In this document: piece after piece, positions 17,303 to 25,371 of the stretch
How positions within the stretch are numbered: the first letter of the stretch is position 1
Layout of the letters: every line of letters starts with the position of its first letter
Notes under the pieces: generated by a model
Database searches by the model: none
The model's input: the letters and a program-made list of their open reading frames with translations, nothing else
Told to the model about the DNA's origin: nothing
Source: Eubacterium sp. An11
Lineage (GTDB): Bacteria; Bacillota; Clostridia; Lachnospirales; Lachnospiraceae
Length of the DNA: 64,000 bases
Direction of reading: 5' to 3'
NCBI RefSeq assembly: GCF_002161065.1
Contig: NZ_NFLV01000008.1
Coordinates: forward strand, 1-64,000
Program-made: the position numbers and the translations under genes

Positions 17303-17836
17303 TTACAATTCGTACTCTTCGATCTGACAGTTTTCCTTATAATAATGGAAAAATTCATCGTTGGTCATATCGGTAAAGTAACTGCGGATCACCCGGCAGA
17401 CACCCCCGTGACAAACGACCAGCACATTTTTACCGGGATAATTTTTCTTCACATCCTCAATAAAACCATAGACCCGGTACGCCATCTGCATCATAGATTC
17501 TCCACCTTCCGGATACCGATAGGCAAACTGGCGCTTGTTTGCAAGGAACCCTTCGTCTTGCCGGTCTTTTCCTTCGTAGATGCCGTAATTCTGCTCGATC
17601 AGCCGCTCGTCAATCTGAAGAGGGATGCGGTATCTGTTTGCAACCGTCCGGGCTGTCTCAAAAGCCCTCTGCAGGGGAGAACTTATAATCAGGTCAATGT
17701 GATAGTCTTTCACACGCTCCGCCAGTTCTTCCGCCTGCGCGTACCCTTTCTCTGTCAGTTCCACATCCGTTCTTCCACAGATTTTATTATCTACATTCCA
17801 GACCGCCTCACCGTGGCGTGTTACATAAAATTTCAT
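17303..17836 (-). CDS. Histidine phosphatase family protein (177 aa)
   Basis: A phosphoglycerate-mutase-like phosphatase. The catalytic His is in YVTRHGEAVWN (residues 5-15), and the second His in VLVVCHGGVCR near 140. IISSPLQRAFETA is the typical middle motif. Substrate cannot be told from sequence; alpha-ribazole phosphatase, phosphoglycerate mutase and sugar-phosphate phosphatases share this pattern. The start codon at 17836 has no close ribosome site. GGAGG lies 33 bases upstream, with a 6-pair hairpin (17847-17852 with 17861-17866) between them that would bring it near the ATG. Confidence 0.88.
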   Translation of the reverse strand: MKFYVTRHGEAVWNVDNKICGRTDVELTEKGYAQAEELAERVKDYHIDLIISSPLQRAFETARTVANRYRIPLQIDERLIEQNYGIYEGKDRQDEGFLANKRQFAYRYPEGGESMMQMAYRVYGFIEDVKKNYPGKNVLVVCHGGVCRVIRSYFTDMTNDEFFHYYKENCQIEEYEL

Positions 17837-17955
17837 AATCCATTTTCGGCACAGAACTTCGTGCCGTTCCTCCTTCTCACATCTTAGGTATATTTATAAA
17901 AAATGTATCCACAAAAGCACCGTATCGCATTTATCAGTCTGCACTGCATTCCCGT

Positions 17956-18426
17956 TTATTTATTGGCACAGTTGGCCGCGTCAATAGAGATGACCAGCAA
18001 AAGTCCCATAAGTTCATCTTCCGGATTGGAAAAATCGATAACGTAAGTATCGCCCCAGTGCAGAATTTCCTTTCTGATATGTATGACGGAACTGCATCCG
18101 CAATACACATCATAATTCCATCCAAGAAAATCTCCTTCCACACGCCAGCCATTATAATCCACGTCATATTTTGGACGGAACAGCGTAAATCTTTTCTCAA
18201 TTCTTCCCCGGGGAACTCCGCCAGTCTCGATTTCAAAGACCGGCAGCAGGTTCAATATTTTTTCTTTGATCAGTCCCACTTCATTGCCAGCCGCATCATA
18301 GACATGGAGCCTGTGCCCCAAAGACAGAATCTCGCCTTTTACAAAATATTTGGGATTCTCATTTTCATCATAAATATCGTAAGTATCGCTCCAGGAGAAT
18401 ACCCGCTGTTTGATCAATAGTTTCAT
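17956..18426 (-). CDS. LURP-one-related / scramblase-like family protein (156 aa)
   Basis: A small beta-barrel protein of the LURP-one/Tubby-like group (DUF567). The diagnostic start KLLIKQRVFSWSDTYDIYDENENPKYFVKGE and the middle LSLGHRLHVYDAAGNEVGLIKEKI match the family. Bacterial members have no proven function; the fold suggests membrane or phospholipid binding. The start at 18426 has AGGAGG 7 bases upstream. It is a single gene on the minus strand. The C terminus CANK carries no signal. Confidence 0.85.
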   Translation of the reverse strand: MKLLIKQRVFSWSDTYDIYDENENPKYFVKGEILSLGHRLHVYDAAGNEVGLIKEKILNLLPVFEIETGGVPRGRIEKRFTLFRPKYDVDYNGWRVEGDFLGWNYDVYCGCSSVIHIRKEILHWGDTYVIDFSNPEDELMGLLLVISIDAANCANK

Positions 18427-18542
18427 CTTCCACCTCCTGAGAAAAAGTATTATCCCACTGTACGGGTCCCTGCCCCCTTTTCCTGTCTTTTATCATAACA
18501 TTTTTTATCAGAAGATACAAGAAAGCCACCAAAGCGTTCTAT

Positions 18543-19538
18543 TTATAAATATTTGCCAAAATAGGTATCCAGGCGTTCTTTGTTCAGGTTTTCTCCGATA
18601 ACAATGAGAACTTCCTGTCCCTTTTTGATGGGCTCCAGGCGGATGTTCCGACGGGTGGCGTTGATTTCCAGCCATCCCAGTGCCGCATTTTCAGCCGCCG
18701 CAGAACTTTCCGCCGGTGAAGACGGCTCTGCACTGGAGCTGCGTTTTAAGAAACCCTTGATGCGGAAAATGTTGCCGCAGGAAGGATCATTCATAACCTG
18801 CCCGATGAGCTGTTTGGCAGCCTGCTCCGGCAGGTGGATATCCAGATAATACTGCGTGGAATACGCGCTGTCCTCTTCTGTCAGTTTTTTTACATATGAC
18901 GCATGGACGTAGCCACTGTTGGCGATGTTCTTCCAGTCCTCGTCTGTCAGACTGTCCCAGTCTTTGCGAATCACATCGTCCTGAAACCGGCGTTCACACT
19001 GTACTTCTTCCATGGCCCGGTTCATATGACGGACGGTCTTTTCTATCTCCGCTTCTGCGCATTCCGATGTCTTGCTCAAAAGCACCTTTCCCGCCCCGGC
19101 AATCTGGGAGGCCAGCAGGAATTCCGACTGTTCAGACAGCTGCTCCTCCAGGCCGCCGTCGACAATGGCAATGACATTGCCGGTCTCATACCAGCGGCAC
19201 AGAGGTTCTTCATAAAGCACATCATAAAATTCATCCACATCAAAAATGCCGGAAGGTTCAATGAGAACCCGGTCGTAACCGGACATTCCCATGGCGATGA
19301 GCTTTGTCTTAAAACGCCGGCGGTGACAGTCAGCGTCGCAGCCGCCGGCCACCATGGATAGATCGCAGCGCTCGCCCTGCAATTCCTGCAGAAGCATCAT
19401 ATCCACGTTGACAGCGCCGTAATCGTTCTCAAGGATTCCGATATTACAGCCCTGATCCATGAGATACTTTGCGTATTTTTTTATAAATGTGGTTTTCCCG
19501 GCTCCGAGGAAACCGGTAATCAAATCTACTTTAATCAT
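18543..19538 (-). CDS. CobW/G3E-family GTP-binding metallochaperone (331 aa)
   Basis: G3E GTPases of COG0523 bind GTP and insert or traffic metals such as zinc or cobalt. Walker A is LITGFLGAGKTTFIKKY (residues 6-22). A Walker B-like segment is in RVLIEPSGIFD (EPSG instead of the usual ETSG). The metal-binding CxCC motif usually near residue 65 is not present; GGCDADCHRRR stands there, giving only two Cys. A Ser/Ala-rich linker precedes a short C-terminal CobW domain ending GENLNKERLDTYFGKYL. Metal and client are unknown. It lies alone upstream of the LURP-one gene. Confidence 0.88.
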   Translation of the reverse strand: MIKVDLITGFLGAGKTTFIKKYAKYLMDQGCNIGILENDYGAVNVDMMLLQELQGERCDLSMVAGGCDADCHRRRFKTKLIAMGMSGYDRVLIEPSGIFDVDEFYDVLYEEPLCRWYETGNVIAIVDGGLEEQLSEQSEFLLASQIAGAGKVLLSKTSECAEAEIEKTVRHMNRAMEEVQCERRFQDDVIRKDWDSLTDEDWKNIANSGYVHASYVKKLTEEDSAYSTQYYLDIHLPEQAAKQLIGQVMNDPSCGNIFRIKGFLKRSSSAEPSSPAESSAAAENAALGWLEINATRRNIRLEPIKKGQEVLIVIGENLNKERLDTYFGKYL

Positions 19539-19603
19539 GATATCTATTATCCTGTTTTGTCAAAGAAAATCCTTTGTTCTTCCAAGTATTTACGGACACG
19601 ATC

Positions 19604-20785
19604 CTAAACTTCTGACACACGGGCCACGCCGCTCTTGATGGCTGCTTTTCTGGTGGCCTCTGCCACGGCGTCTTTCACCCGGGAATCAAAGGCAGCCGGA
19701 AGAATATAATCCGGATTCAGTTCCTCGTCGCTGACAAGTCCGGCAATGGCGTAAGCAGCGGCAATCTTCATCTCATCATTGATATCGGTGGCACGGACAT
19801 CCAGAGCCCCCCGGAAAATGCCAGGGAAGCAGAGTACATTGTTGACCTGATTCGGGAAATCAGAACGTCCGGTGGAAACCACAGCGGCTCCGGCCTCTTT
19901 TGCCTCGTCCGGATAGATTTCCGGCACCGGATTTGCGCAGGCAAAGATTACCGGATCTTTTGCCATGGAACGAACCATATCTTTGGACAGGGTTCCCGGT
20001 GCGGACACGCCGATAAATACGTCAGCGCCCTTGATCACATCCGCCAGGCTGCCTTTTTCATGATTCTGATTGGTGATCCTGGCCATCTCTTCTTTTACGG
20101 CGTTGAGATTATCTCTTCCTTCATAGATAGCGCCATGCCGGTCTGTCATGATGACATTCTTAAGTCCCATGGAAATGAGCAGCTTGATGATGGCAATTCC
20201 TGCGGCACCTGCGCCGGAAGTAACGATCTTTACATCAGAAAGCTGTTTGCCCACGATTTTTAATGCATTGATGAGTCCTGCCAGAGTGATGACAGCTGTA
20301 CCATGCTGGTCATCGTGGAAGATCGGAATATCGCAGCACTCTTTTAATTTCTTCTCTATCTCAAAACAGCGCGGCGCAGCAATATCTTCCAGATTGACAC
20401 CGCCAAAACTGCCGGCCAGCAGGCGGACAGTGTTGACAATCTCATCCACATCGTGACTTCTCACACAGAGCGGGATGGCGTCCACATCGCCAAACTCTTT
20501 AAACAGCACGCATTTTCCTTCCATGACCGGCATGCCGGCCTCCGGTCCGATGTCTCCAAGGCCCAGAACAGCGGAACCGTCTGTGACTACAGCGACCGTA
20601 TTCCAGCGCCGGGTCAGTTCGAAACTCTTATTGACATCTTTTTGAATCTCCAGGCATGGAGCGGCAACACCCGGTGTATAAGCAAGACTTAAAGCCTCGC
20701 TGGAATCCACCTTTGCCCGGGATACCACTTCAATTTTACCCTTTAAGTCATAATGCATTTTTAATGATTCTTTTGCATAATCCAT
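19604..20785 (-). CDS. NAD(P)-dependent malic enzyme (393 aa)
   Basis: Oxidatively decarboxylates malate to pyruvate. The short bacterial malic-enzyme form is clear: SLAYTPGVAAPCLEI, VTDGSAVLGLGDIGPEAGMPVMEGK, DVDAIPLC, IFHDDQHGTA (metal-binding Asp), then a Rossmann domain with VTSGAGAAGIAI (about 190-200) and ACANPVPEIYPDEA. The start at 20785 (MDYAKESLKMHY) is chosen because GGAGG lies 10 bases upstream; eight codons before it overlap that site. The leader carries a small hairpin (20817-20837). It is divergent from the TetR gene at 21094. Confidence 0.94.
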   Translation of the reverse strand: MDYAKESLKMHYDLKGKIEVVSRAKVDSSEALSLAYTPGVAAPCLEIQKDVNKSFELTRRWNTVAVVTDGSAVLGLGDIGPEAGMPVMEGKCVLFKEFGDVDAIPLCVRSHDVDEIVNTVRLLAGSFGGVNLEDIAAPRCFEIEKKLKECCDIPIFHDDQHGTAVITLAGLINALKIVGKQLSDVKIVTSGAGAAGIAIIKLLISMGLKNVIMTDRHGAIYEGRDNLNAVKEEMARITNQNHEKGSLADVIKGADVFIGVSAPGTLSKDMVRSMAKDPVIFACANPVPEIYPDEAKEAGAAVVSTGRSDFPNQVNNVLCFPGIFRGALDVRATDINDEMKIAAAYAIAGLVSDEELNPDYILPAAFDSRVKDAVAEATRKAAIKSGVARVSEV

Positions 20786-20949
20786 GGATATCAATCCTCC
20801 TTCATTCAAATCCGTCGTGGGCGGTTTTTCTGCCCACTATCCTCATATACAATACAGCAAAATGCAGAGAAAATCCAGAAGACTTTTTATCATTTGCGTT
20901 TTTTTATAGTAATTGATTGGCATTCCTAATATTCCTATATATTTAATAT

Positions 20950-20973
20950 AATTTCAAAAAACGTTTTGAAATT
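20950..20973. promoter_or_regulatory. Palindromic operator overlapping the tetR promoter
   Basis: A perfect inverted repeat with 10-base arms AATTTCAAAA / TTTTGAAATT around AACG. Its right arm covers the -35 box of the tetR promoter, so a bound repressor would block it. Autoregulation by the TetR protein is an inference from position. Confidence 0.6.
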
Positions 20974-20994
20974 CTGACCATTTTTTGTTATTAT
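20966..20994 (+). promoter_or_regulatory. Promoter of the TetR gene
   Basis: TTGAAA (20966-20971) and TATTAT (20989-20994) with a 17-bp spacer. The leader of about 90 nt contains a GTGCCG/CGGCAC hairpin near 21029-21055. Confidence 0.7.
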
Positions 20995-21093
20995 ATTTTA
21001 ATATGAATCCTTAAATGAAGACCCAGCGTGCCGGATCAAAGGATCTTTCGGCACTCCATTGCACTGAATAGATAGACCTGAGGAGGGGATTTT

Positions 21094-21645
21094 TTGTCAG
21101 ATTCCAATATCACCAAACGTGCGCTGGCCCAGTCTTTAAAGCAGCTGATGGAGACACAGCCCATCGAAAAAATCAGCGTAGGGAGTATCTGCAGTCAATG
21201 CGGACTGAGCCGTAAAAGCTTTTATTATCATTTTAAAGACAAGTATGAACTGATCAACTGGATTTATTATACGGAATTTGTAGAGAAAGTAATGGAAAAG
21301 CAGTTTGACTCTTCCTGGAGCCTTTTTGAAGAAATGTGCAATTATTTTTATGAAAATCGCGATTTTTACAACAAGACATTCCGGGTAGAAGGCCAGAATT
21401 CTTTTTCGGAATATTTCTTTTCTCTGATCTTTTCAATCATGAAAGCTCATCTGGCAGATCTTTTTGATGATGAGCCTTCTGTGGATCCCTATGCAGAATT
21501 TTTTACAGATGCACTGGTGTGCGCCATCAAAAAATGGCTTTCCCGGAAGGACTCCATGCTTCCTGATGACTTTTGCCGCTTCGTAAGAAAAGCCATTCAG
21601 CGCGCTTCCCGTGAGGCCAATGAAAATTCTGCATTTATGTTATGA
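21094..21645 (+). CDS. TetR/AcrR-family regulator, DhaS-like C terminus (183 aa)
   Basis: An N-terminal TetR helix-turn-helix (ISVGSICSQCGLSRKSFYYHFKDKYELINWIYY, about residues 28-62) is followed by an all-helical ligand domain of the DhaS-like type. The start is a TTG at 21094, supported by GAGGAGGGG just upstream. The ligand is unknown. It is convergent with the radical-SAM-like gene at 21653 with only 7 bp between stops, and divergent from malic enzyme. Candidate targets are its own promoter and perhaps the radical SAM/ATPase operon. Confidence 0.9.
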   Translation: MSDSNITKRALAQSLKQLMETQPIEKISVGSICSQCGLSRKSFYYHFKDKYELINWIYYTEFVEKVMEKQFDSSWSLFEEMCNYFYENRDFYNKTFRVEGQNSFSEYFFSLIFSIMKAHLADLFDDEPSVDPYAEFFTDALVCAIKKWLSRKDSMLPDDFCRFVRKAIQRASREANENSAFML

Positions 21646-21652
21646 CATATTT

Positions 21653-22768
21653 TTATTGTCTCCGCGGGACAGCGGATCTTAAAATATCTTCCACACTGCA
21701 GTCAAAAATATTTTTGTCAGTGATTTCTTTCTTTTCCACTGTTGATGATTCTCCGTCCGCCGTATTTTTATCTTTTCCTGTATCATCATGACTGTTTTCT
21801 ACACAATTGGCTTCTGCCCTGCCGCAGTCCTTATGATATATCCGGGTACTTCCGTCCATGTTGAAACCGATATCGCAGCTGTCTTCCGATATCATCTCGT
21901 TGATTTTCCAGGAATCCTGAAGCAGATCCATGGCGATCACTGCCTCTTTCTGCTCGTTTCGCACAGAGAGAATATAATCGTACACTTTATGGCAGGTCTC
22001 CTTTTTACAGGACGGAGAAGGAATCAAAAGTGCAAAATACGGACGAAGAGGCAGCTGTTCTGCCAGCCACTGTCCATTGAGGATATCGTCTTCATTCTCC
22101 TCAGAATAGTAGGAATATACCGCATACAAAAGATTTTCCTCCCGGAGTTTCGGACAAAGGGTCACTGCCTTATCGTCAGCACATACGGAAATCATCACAT
22201 TTTTACTTCGATGCACGCCGGCAAGAAATGCCGGTGAAAGATCCGTGTCTTTAACAAAAAGGACAAAGGCACAGTCCCGGTTTTTTTTGAGCAGAGGCAG
22301 CAGAGCTTCCGGCTGTCCCTTCTCCAGTTTGAGCAAATATACATAGATTCCCAGTGCTTTTCCCTGCCGGATGATTTTCTGATAAATGGAATCTTCTTCC
22401 GTCAGTTTTTCTCCATCCAGTCTCATCGAGAGGGACAGAGGAACACTGAAGTTCTCGAGATTCTCCACCTCACGGATACGTTTTACACCTTTGGTGCAGC
22501 CATTATATCCCAGATTCATTCCAAACGTAGAAATGATCCCCTTATCCACATGATCTGTCACATCCTTTATCAGATCATAGTAAGCACTGTTCTGATTTTG
22601 TAAAAGCTCCTGAACGTAGGACAAAAAAACCTTCTGTAAATGTCCTTTCGAGAAATTAACCCCCATATCAATCAGGTTTCTGGCCGTTCTGCGGGGAGAT
22701 TTATTAATTTCTTTCAATGCTTTATTTAGTACAGACTCAATAAATATTCCGCTGATATCTTTTTGCAT
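21653..22768 (-). CDS. Radical-SAM-like paralogue without Fe-S cysteines (about 371 aa)
   Basis: This protein aligns by eye with the radical SAM protein two genes upstream. YYDLIKDVTDHVDKGI matches WYELIMKVWNLDEGV; IIRQGKALGIYVYLL then PLLKKNRDCAFVLFVKDTDLS matches IVSQGKEMGTYMYIF then IKLCETHPDCEFLSFTNGTLI. The CxxxCxxC loop is missing: residues 109-125 read VPLSLSMRLDGEKLTEE. The GGEP motif is also lost. A C-terminal Asp/Glu/Lys-rich tail (about 320-371) is unique. It cannot be a normal radical SAM enzyme and may be a regulatory or scaffold partner. The start at 22768 (MQKDISG) has GGAG 6 bases before; MEITMQKD at 22780 is an alternative. Confidence 0.75.
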   Translation of the reverse strand: MQKDISGIFIESVLNKALKEINKSPRRTARNLIDMGVNFSKGHLQKVFLSYVQELLQNQNSAYYDLIKDVTDHVDKGIISTFGMNLGYNGCTKGVKRIREVENLENFSVPLSLSMRLDGEKLTEEDSIYQKIIRQGKALGIYVYLLKLEKGQPEALLPLLKKNRDCAFVLFVKDTDLSPAFLAGVHRSKNVMISVCADDKAVTLCPKLREENLLYAVYSYYSEENEDDILNGQWLAEQLPLRPYFALLIPSPSCKKETCHKVYDYILSVRNEQKEAVIAMDLLQDSWKINEMISEDSCDIGFNMDGSTRIYHKDCGRAEANCVENSHDDTGKDKNTADGESSTVEKKEITDKNIFDCSVEDILRSAVPRRQ

Positions 22769-22831
22769 AGTAATCTCCATTCCGCCTCCATTTTCTGTCG
22801 GCACAAATTGCTGTAAAAATCATAAAGACTT

Positions 22832-25264
22832 TTACACCCTGTCTCTTTTATGTTTTTTAAATTTATTTTTGATCTTCCTGTATAAATACTGGACACCCTC
22901 AATGATTTTTGTCAGATACCGGAATATCGGTTCCGCCGAAATCACAAACAACACCAGGATCAGGATACAGTTTTCCGATACCGGCTGCAGAGCAAACAGA
23001 TGCGGACAAAGCACCGCCGCTCCCAGTATACCGACGATGCATCCCATCCAGACACAGACCCGAAAAACATTAAAGGGTGAACAGACTTTAAACAGTATCA
23101 TAAATCCCACCACGGCCAGCAGTACTGTCGCCGCCGTGGATATAGAATCTGTTCCTCTGAGAAATACTCCTCCATAAAGAGTCAGCGCTGCCACCAGCAG
23201 GGCGTCAGTAATTCCACCCGGAAGAGCCTTGACAAAGACGTTGGAAAGAAAATTACCTTCAATCCGCTTTCGGTTTGGCTGCTGGGAAAGAAAGAAGCCC
23301 GGAATTCCTATGGTGAACATGCTGATCAATGACATCTGTGACGGTTCCAGAGGATAGGTGAACACAAAACAGATGGAAATCAGAGATAAAAGCAGGGAAA
23401 AAATATTTTTCACCAGAAACAGACTGGCCGACTGCTGAATATTGTTGACGACCCGCCGTCCTTCTCCCACCACATCCGGCATCTTTGAGAAGTCCGATTC
23501 CAGCAATACCACCTGGGCCGCCTGCATGGCGGCTTCGCTGCCGGAAGCCATGGCAATACTGCAGTCCGCCTCTTTTAATGCAAGCACATCATTGACGCCG
23601 TCTCCGGTCATGGCTACAGTCCGCCCCTGCTTTTTCAGTGCTTTCACAAACTGACTTTTCTGTTCCGGCAGTACTCTGCCAAAAACAGTATAGGTTTTCA
23701 CCGCATTCTCAATGTCATTTTCTGTTTTCAACGTGCGGGCGTCCACATACCGCTGCGCATGGGGGATACCCGCTGCCTCTGCCGTCTTGGAGACGGTCAG
23801 AGGATTGTCCCCGGAAATCACCTTGACTTCCACACCCTGCTCTTTAAAATAAGCAAAAGTCTGCGGTGCTTCCTCTCTGATTCTGTTCATGAGAAGGATT
23901 GCCGCCAGAGGCGTAATCCCCTCTTTTAAAGGTTTGCCATCGGGAACGTCCCTGCTGGTGCCAAAAACAAGAACCCGGTATCCCTCTTCTGTATACCGGG
24001 ACAATCGTTCCTGATAGCTGTCATATTTATCTAAAAGGACAAATTCCGGTGCACCCAGCACCCAGGCGTCGTCCTCAAACACAATTCCACTGTATTTACT
24101 GGCAGAAGAAAAAGGAATCTTCTTTACGACCTTCCGTTTTTTCCCGCCGGTCAGTGACGATTTCAACGCCTTCATGGTATCGTTGTCATCATCCATGGCC
24201 AGCACAAAATCCGCCAGTGTATCTTTTGTCTCATGTAATGGCCGTGTCTCATCCATGGAGACCACATCATGAAGAGACATTTCATTTTCTGTGATGGTGC
24301 CTGTTTTATCCACACAGAGCACATCGACCCGGGCCAGGGTCTCCACGCTCTTCATATCGTGGAGGAGAACCTTTTTGCCGGCAAGACGGACACAGCTTAC
24401 CGTCAAAGCCACCGTGGCAAGAAGATATAAACCTTCCGGTATCATACCGATAACGGCGGCGACCATGGCGGTCACACTCTCCCGGAAGGTCTCCTGATTC
24501 AGATAGTATCCCTGCGCAAACAGGGCAATACCGATGGGGATAATGGCGATACCTGCAAACTTCACCAGTTTATTCAGAGAACGGATCATCTCCGACTGTT
24601 CCCCTTCCCGCATGGTTTTCGCCTTCAGGGTCAGTTTGGAAATGTAGGAATCCTCACCCACCTGCTCCAGTCTGGCATAGCATCTGCCCGCCGTGACAAA
24701 ACTTCCGGAGAGAAGATCATCTCCCTCTCCTTTGTTGATTTCCTCCGATTCTCCGGTCAAAAGGGATTCATTGACCTGCACTTCCCCTGCACAAACCCGG
24801 GCGTCCGCAATGATCTGGCTGCCGCTTTGAAAAACGACAATATCATCCACCACCACTTCTTCCGCAGGAACAGACTGCTGCTGCCCGTCCCGGATCACTT
24901 CCGCCCGGGGTGCGTGCAGCATTGTCATCTTATCCAGTACATTTTTTGCGCGGACTTCCTGCACGATTCCCACGACGGTGTTGAGAATGACCACAGGAAG
25001 AAAGGTAAGATCTCTGAAAGAACCGACCAGGCAGAGAAGCACTGCCAGCACCGCAAAAATCAGATTGAAATAGGTACAGACATTTTTCTTTATGATATCA
25101 GGGACACTTAAAAGAGAAGCGTCCACCTCCCGGTTATTCCACCCGGCTTCCTGACGCTCCCTCACCTGAGAACTGGTCAGACCGGTCCGGTAGTCAGGGT
25201 TTACCCGGTTAATCTCTTTTCTCTCCGATATATTTATTGGTACTACTTTTTTCTTTTTTGACAA
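22832..25264 (-). CDS. CtpE-like P-type cation ATPase (810 aa)
   Basis: A P-type ATPase pumping a cation, most likely Ca2+, by analogy with mycobacterial CtpE, whose TM4 motif MIPEGLY is shared here (274-280). Landmarks: actuator loop LLTGESEE (168-175), phosphorylation site CVDKTGTIT (317-325), nucleotide domain KYSGIVF, hinge MTGDGVNDVLALKEAD (552-567), and about ten membrane segments with a C-terminal basic tail. There is no heavy-metal domain and no CPC motif. The start is a TTG at 25264 with AGGAG upstream. It sits between the radical SAM gene and its cluster-less paralogue (gaps 107 and 63 bp), so the three are probably one operon. Confidence 0.9.
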   Translation of the reverse strand: MSKKKKVVPINISERKEINRVNPDYRTGLTSSQVRERQEAGWNNREVDASLLSVPDIIKKNVCTYFNLIFAVLAVLLCLVGSFRDLTFLPVVILNTVVGIVQEVRAKNVLDKMTMLHAPRAEVIRDGQQQSVPAEEVVVDDIVVFQSGSQIIADARVCAGEVQVNESLLTGESEEINKGEGDDLLSGSFVTAGRCYARLEQVGEDSYISKLTLKAKTMREGEQSEMIRSLNKLVKFAGIAIIPIGIALFAQGYYLNQETFRESVTAMVAAVIGMIPEGLYLLATVALTVSCVRLAGKKVLLHDMKSVETLARVDVLCVDKTGTITENEMSLHDVVSMDETRPLHETKDTLADFVLAMDDDNDTMKALKSSLTGGKKRKVVKKIPFSSASKYSGIVFEDDAWVLGAPEFVLLDKYDSYQERLSRYTEEGYRVLVFGTSRDVPDGKPLKEGITPLAAILLMNRIREEAPQTFAYFKEQGVEVKVISGDNPLTVSKTAEAAGIPHAQRYVDARTLKTENDIENAVKTYTVFGRVLPEQKSQFVKALKKQGRTVAMTGDGVNDVLALKEADCSIAMASGSEAAMQAAQVVLLESDFSKMPDVVGEGRRVVNNIQQSASLFLVKNIFSLLLSLISICFVFTYPLEPSQMSLISMFTIGIPGFFLSQQPNRKRIEGNFLSNVFVKALPGGITDALLVAALTLYGGVFLRGTDSISTAATVLLAVVGFMILFKVCSPFNVFRVCVWMGCIVGILGAAVLCPHLFALQPVSENCILILVLFVISAEPIFRYLTKIIEGVQYLYRKIKNKFKKHKRDRV

Positions 25265-25371
25265 TCAAGTCCACTCCTGTCGGTATTTTCACATTGATCT
25301 GCTGTCCACGCCTGCGCATTTTCACAAATCGCTTCTTCGTGGACAGCTTTTCTGTCTGGTTTTATGTATTA

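Noticed and set aside
20817-20837. GTGGGC/GCCCAC hairpin in the malic enzyme leader, considered as a riboswitch
   Set aside because: Too small and without any known riboswitch core; kept only as a leader hairpin.
25299-25348. CTGTCCACG/CGTGGACAG inverted repeat between the radical SAM and ATPase genes
   Set aside because: Its T-rich side is on the plus strand, opposite to the genes. The long loop makes a terminator or attenuator doubtful.
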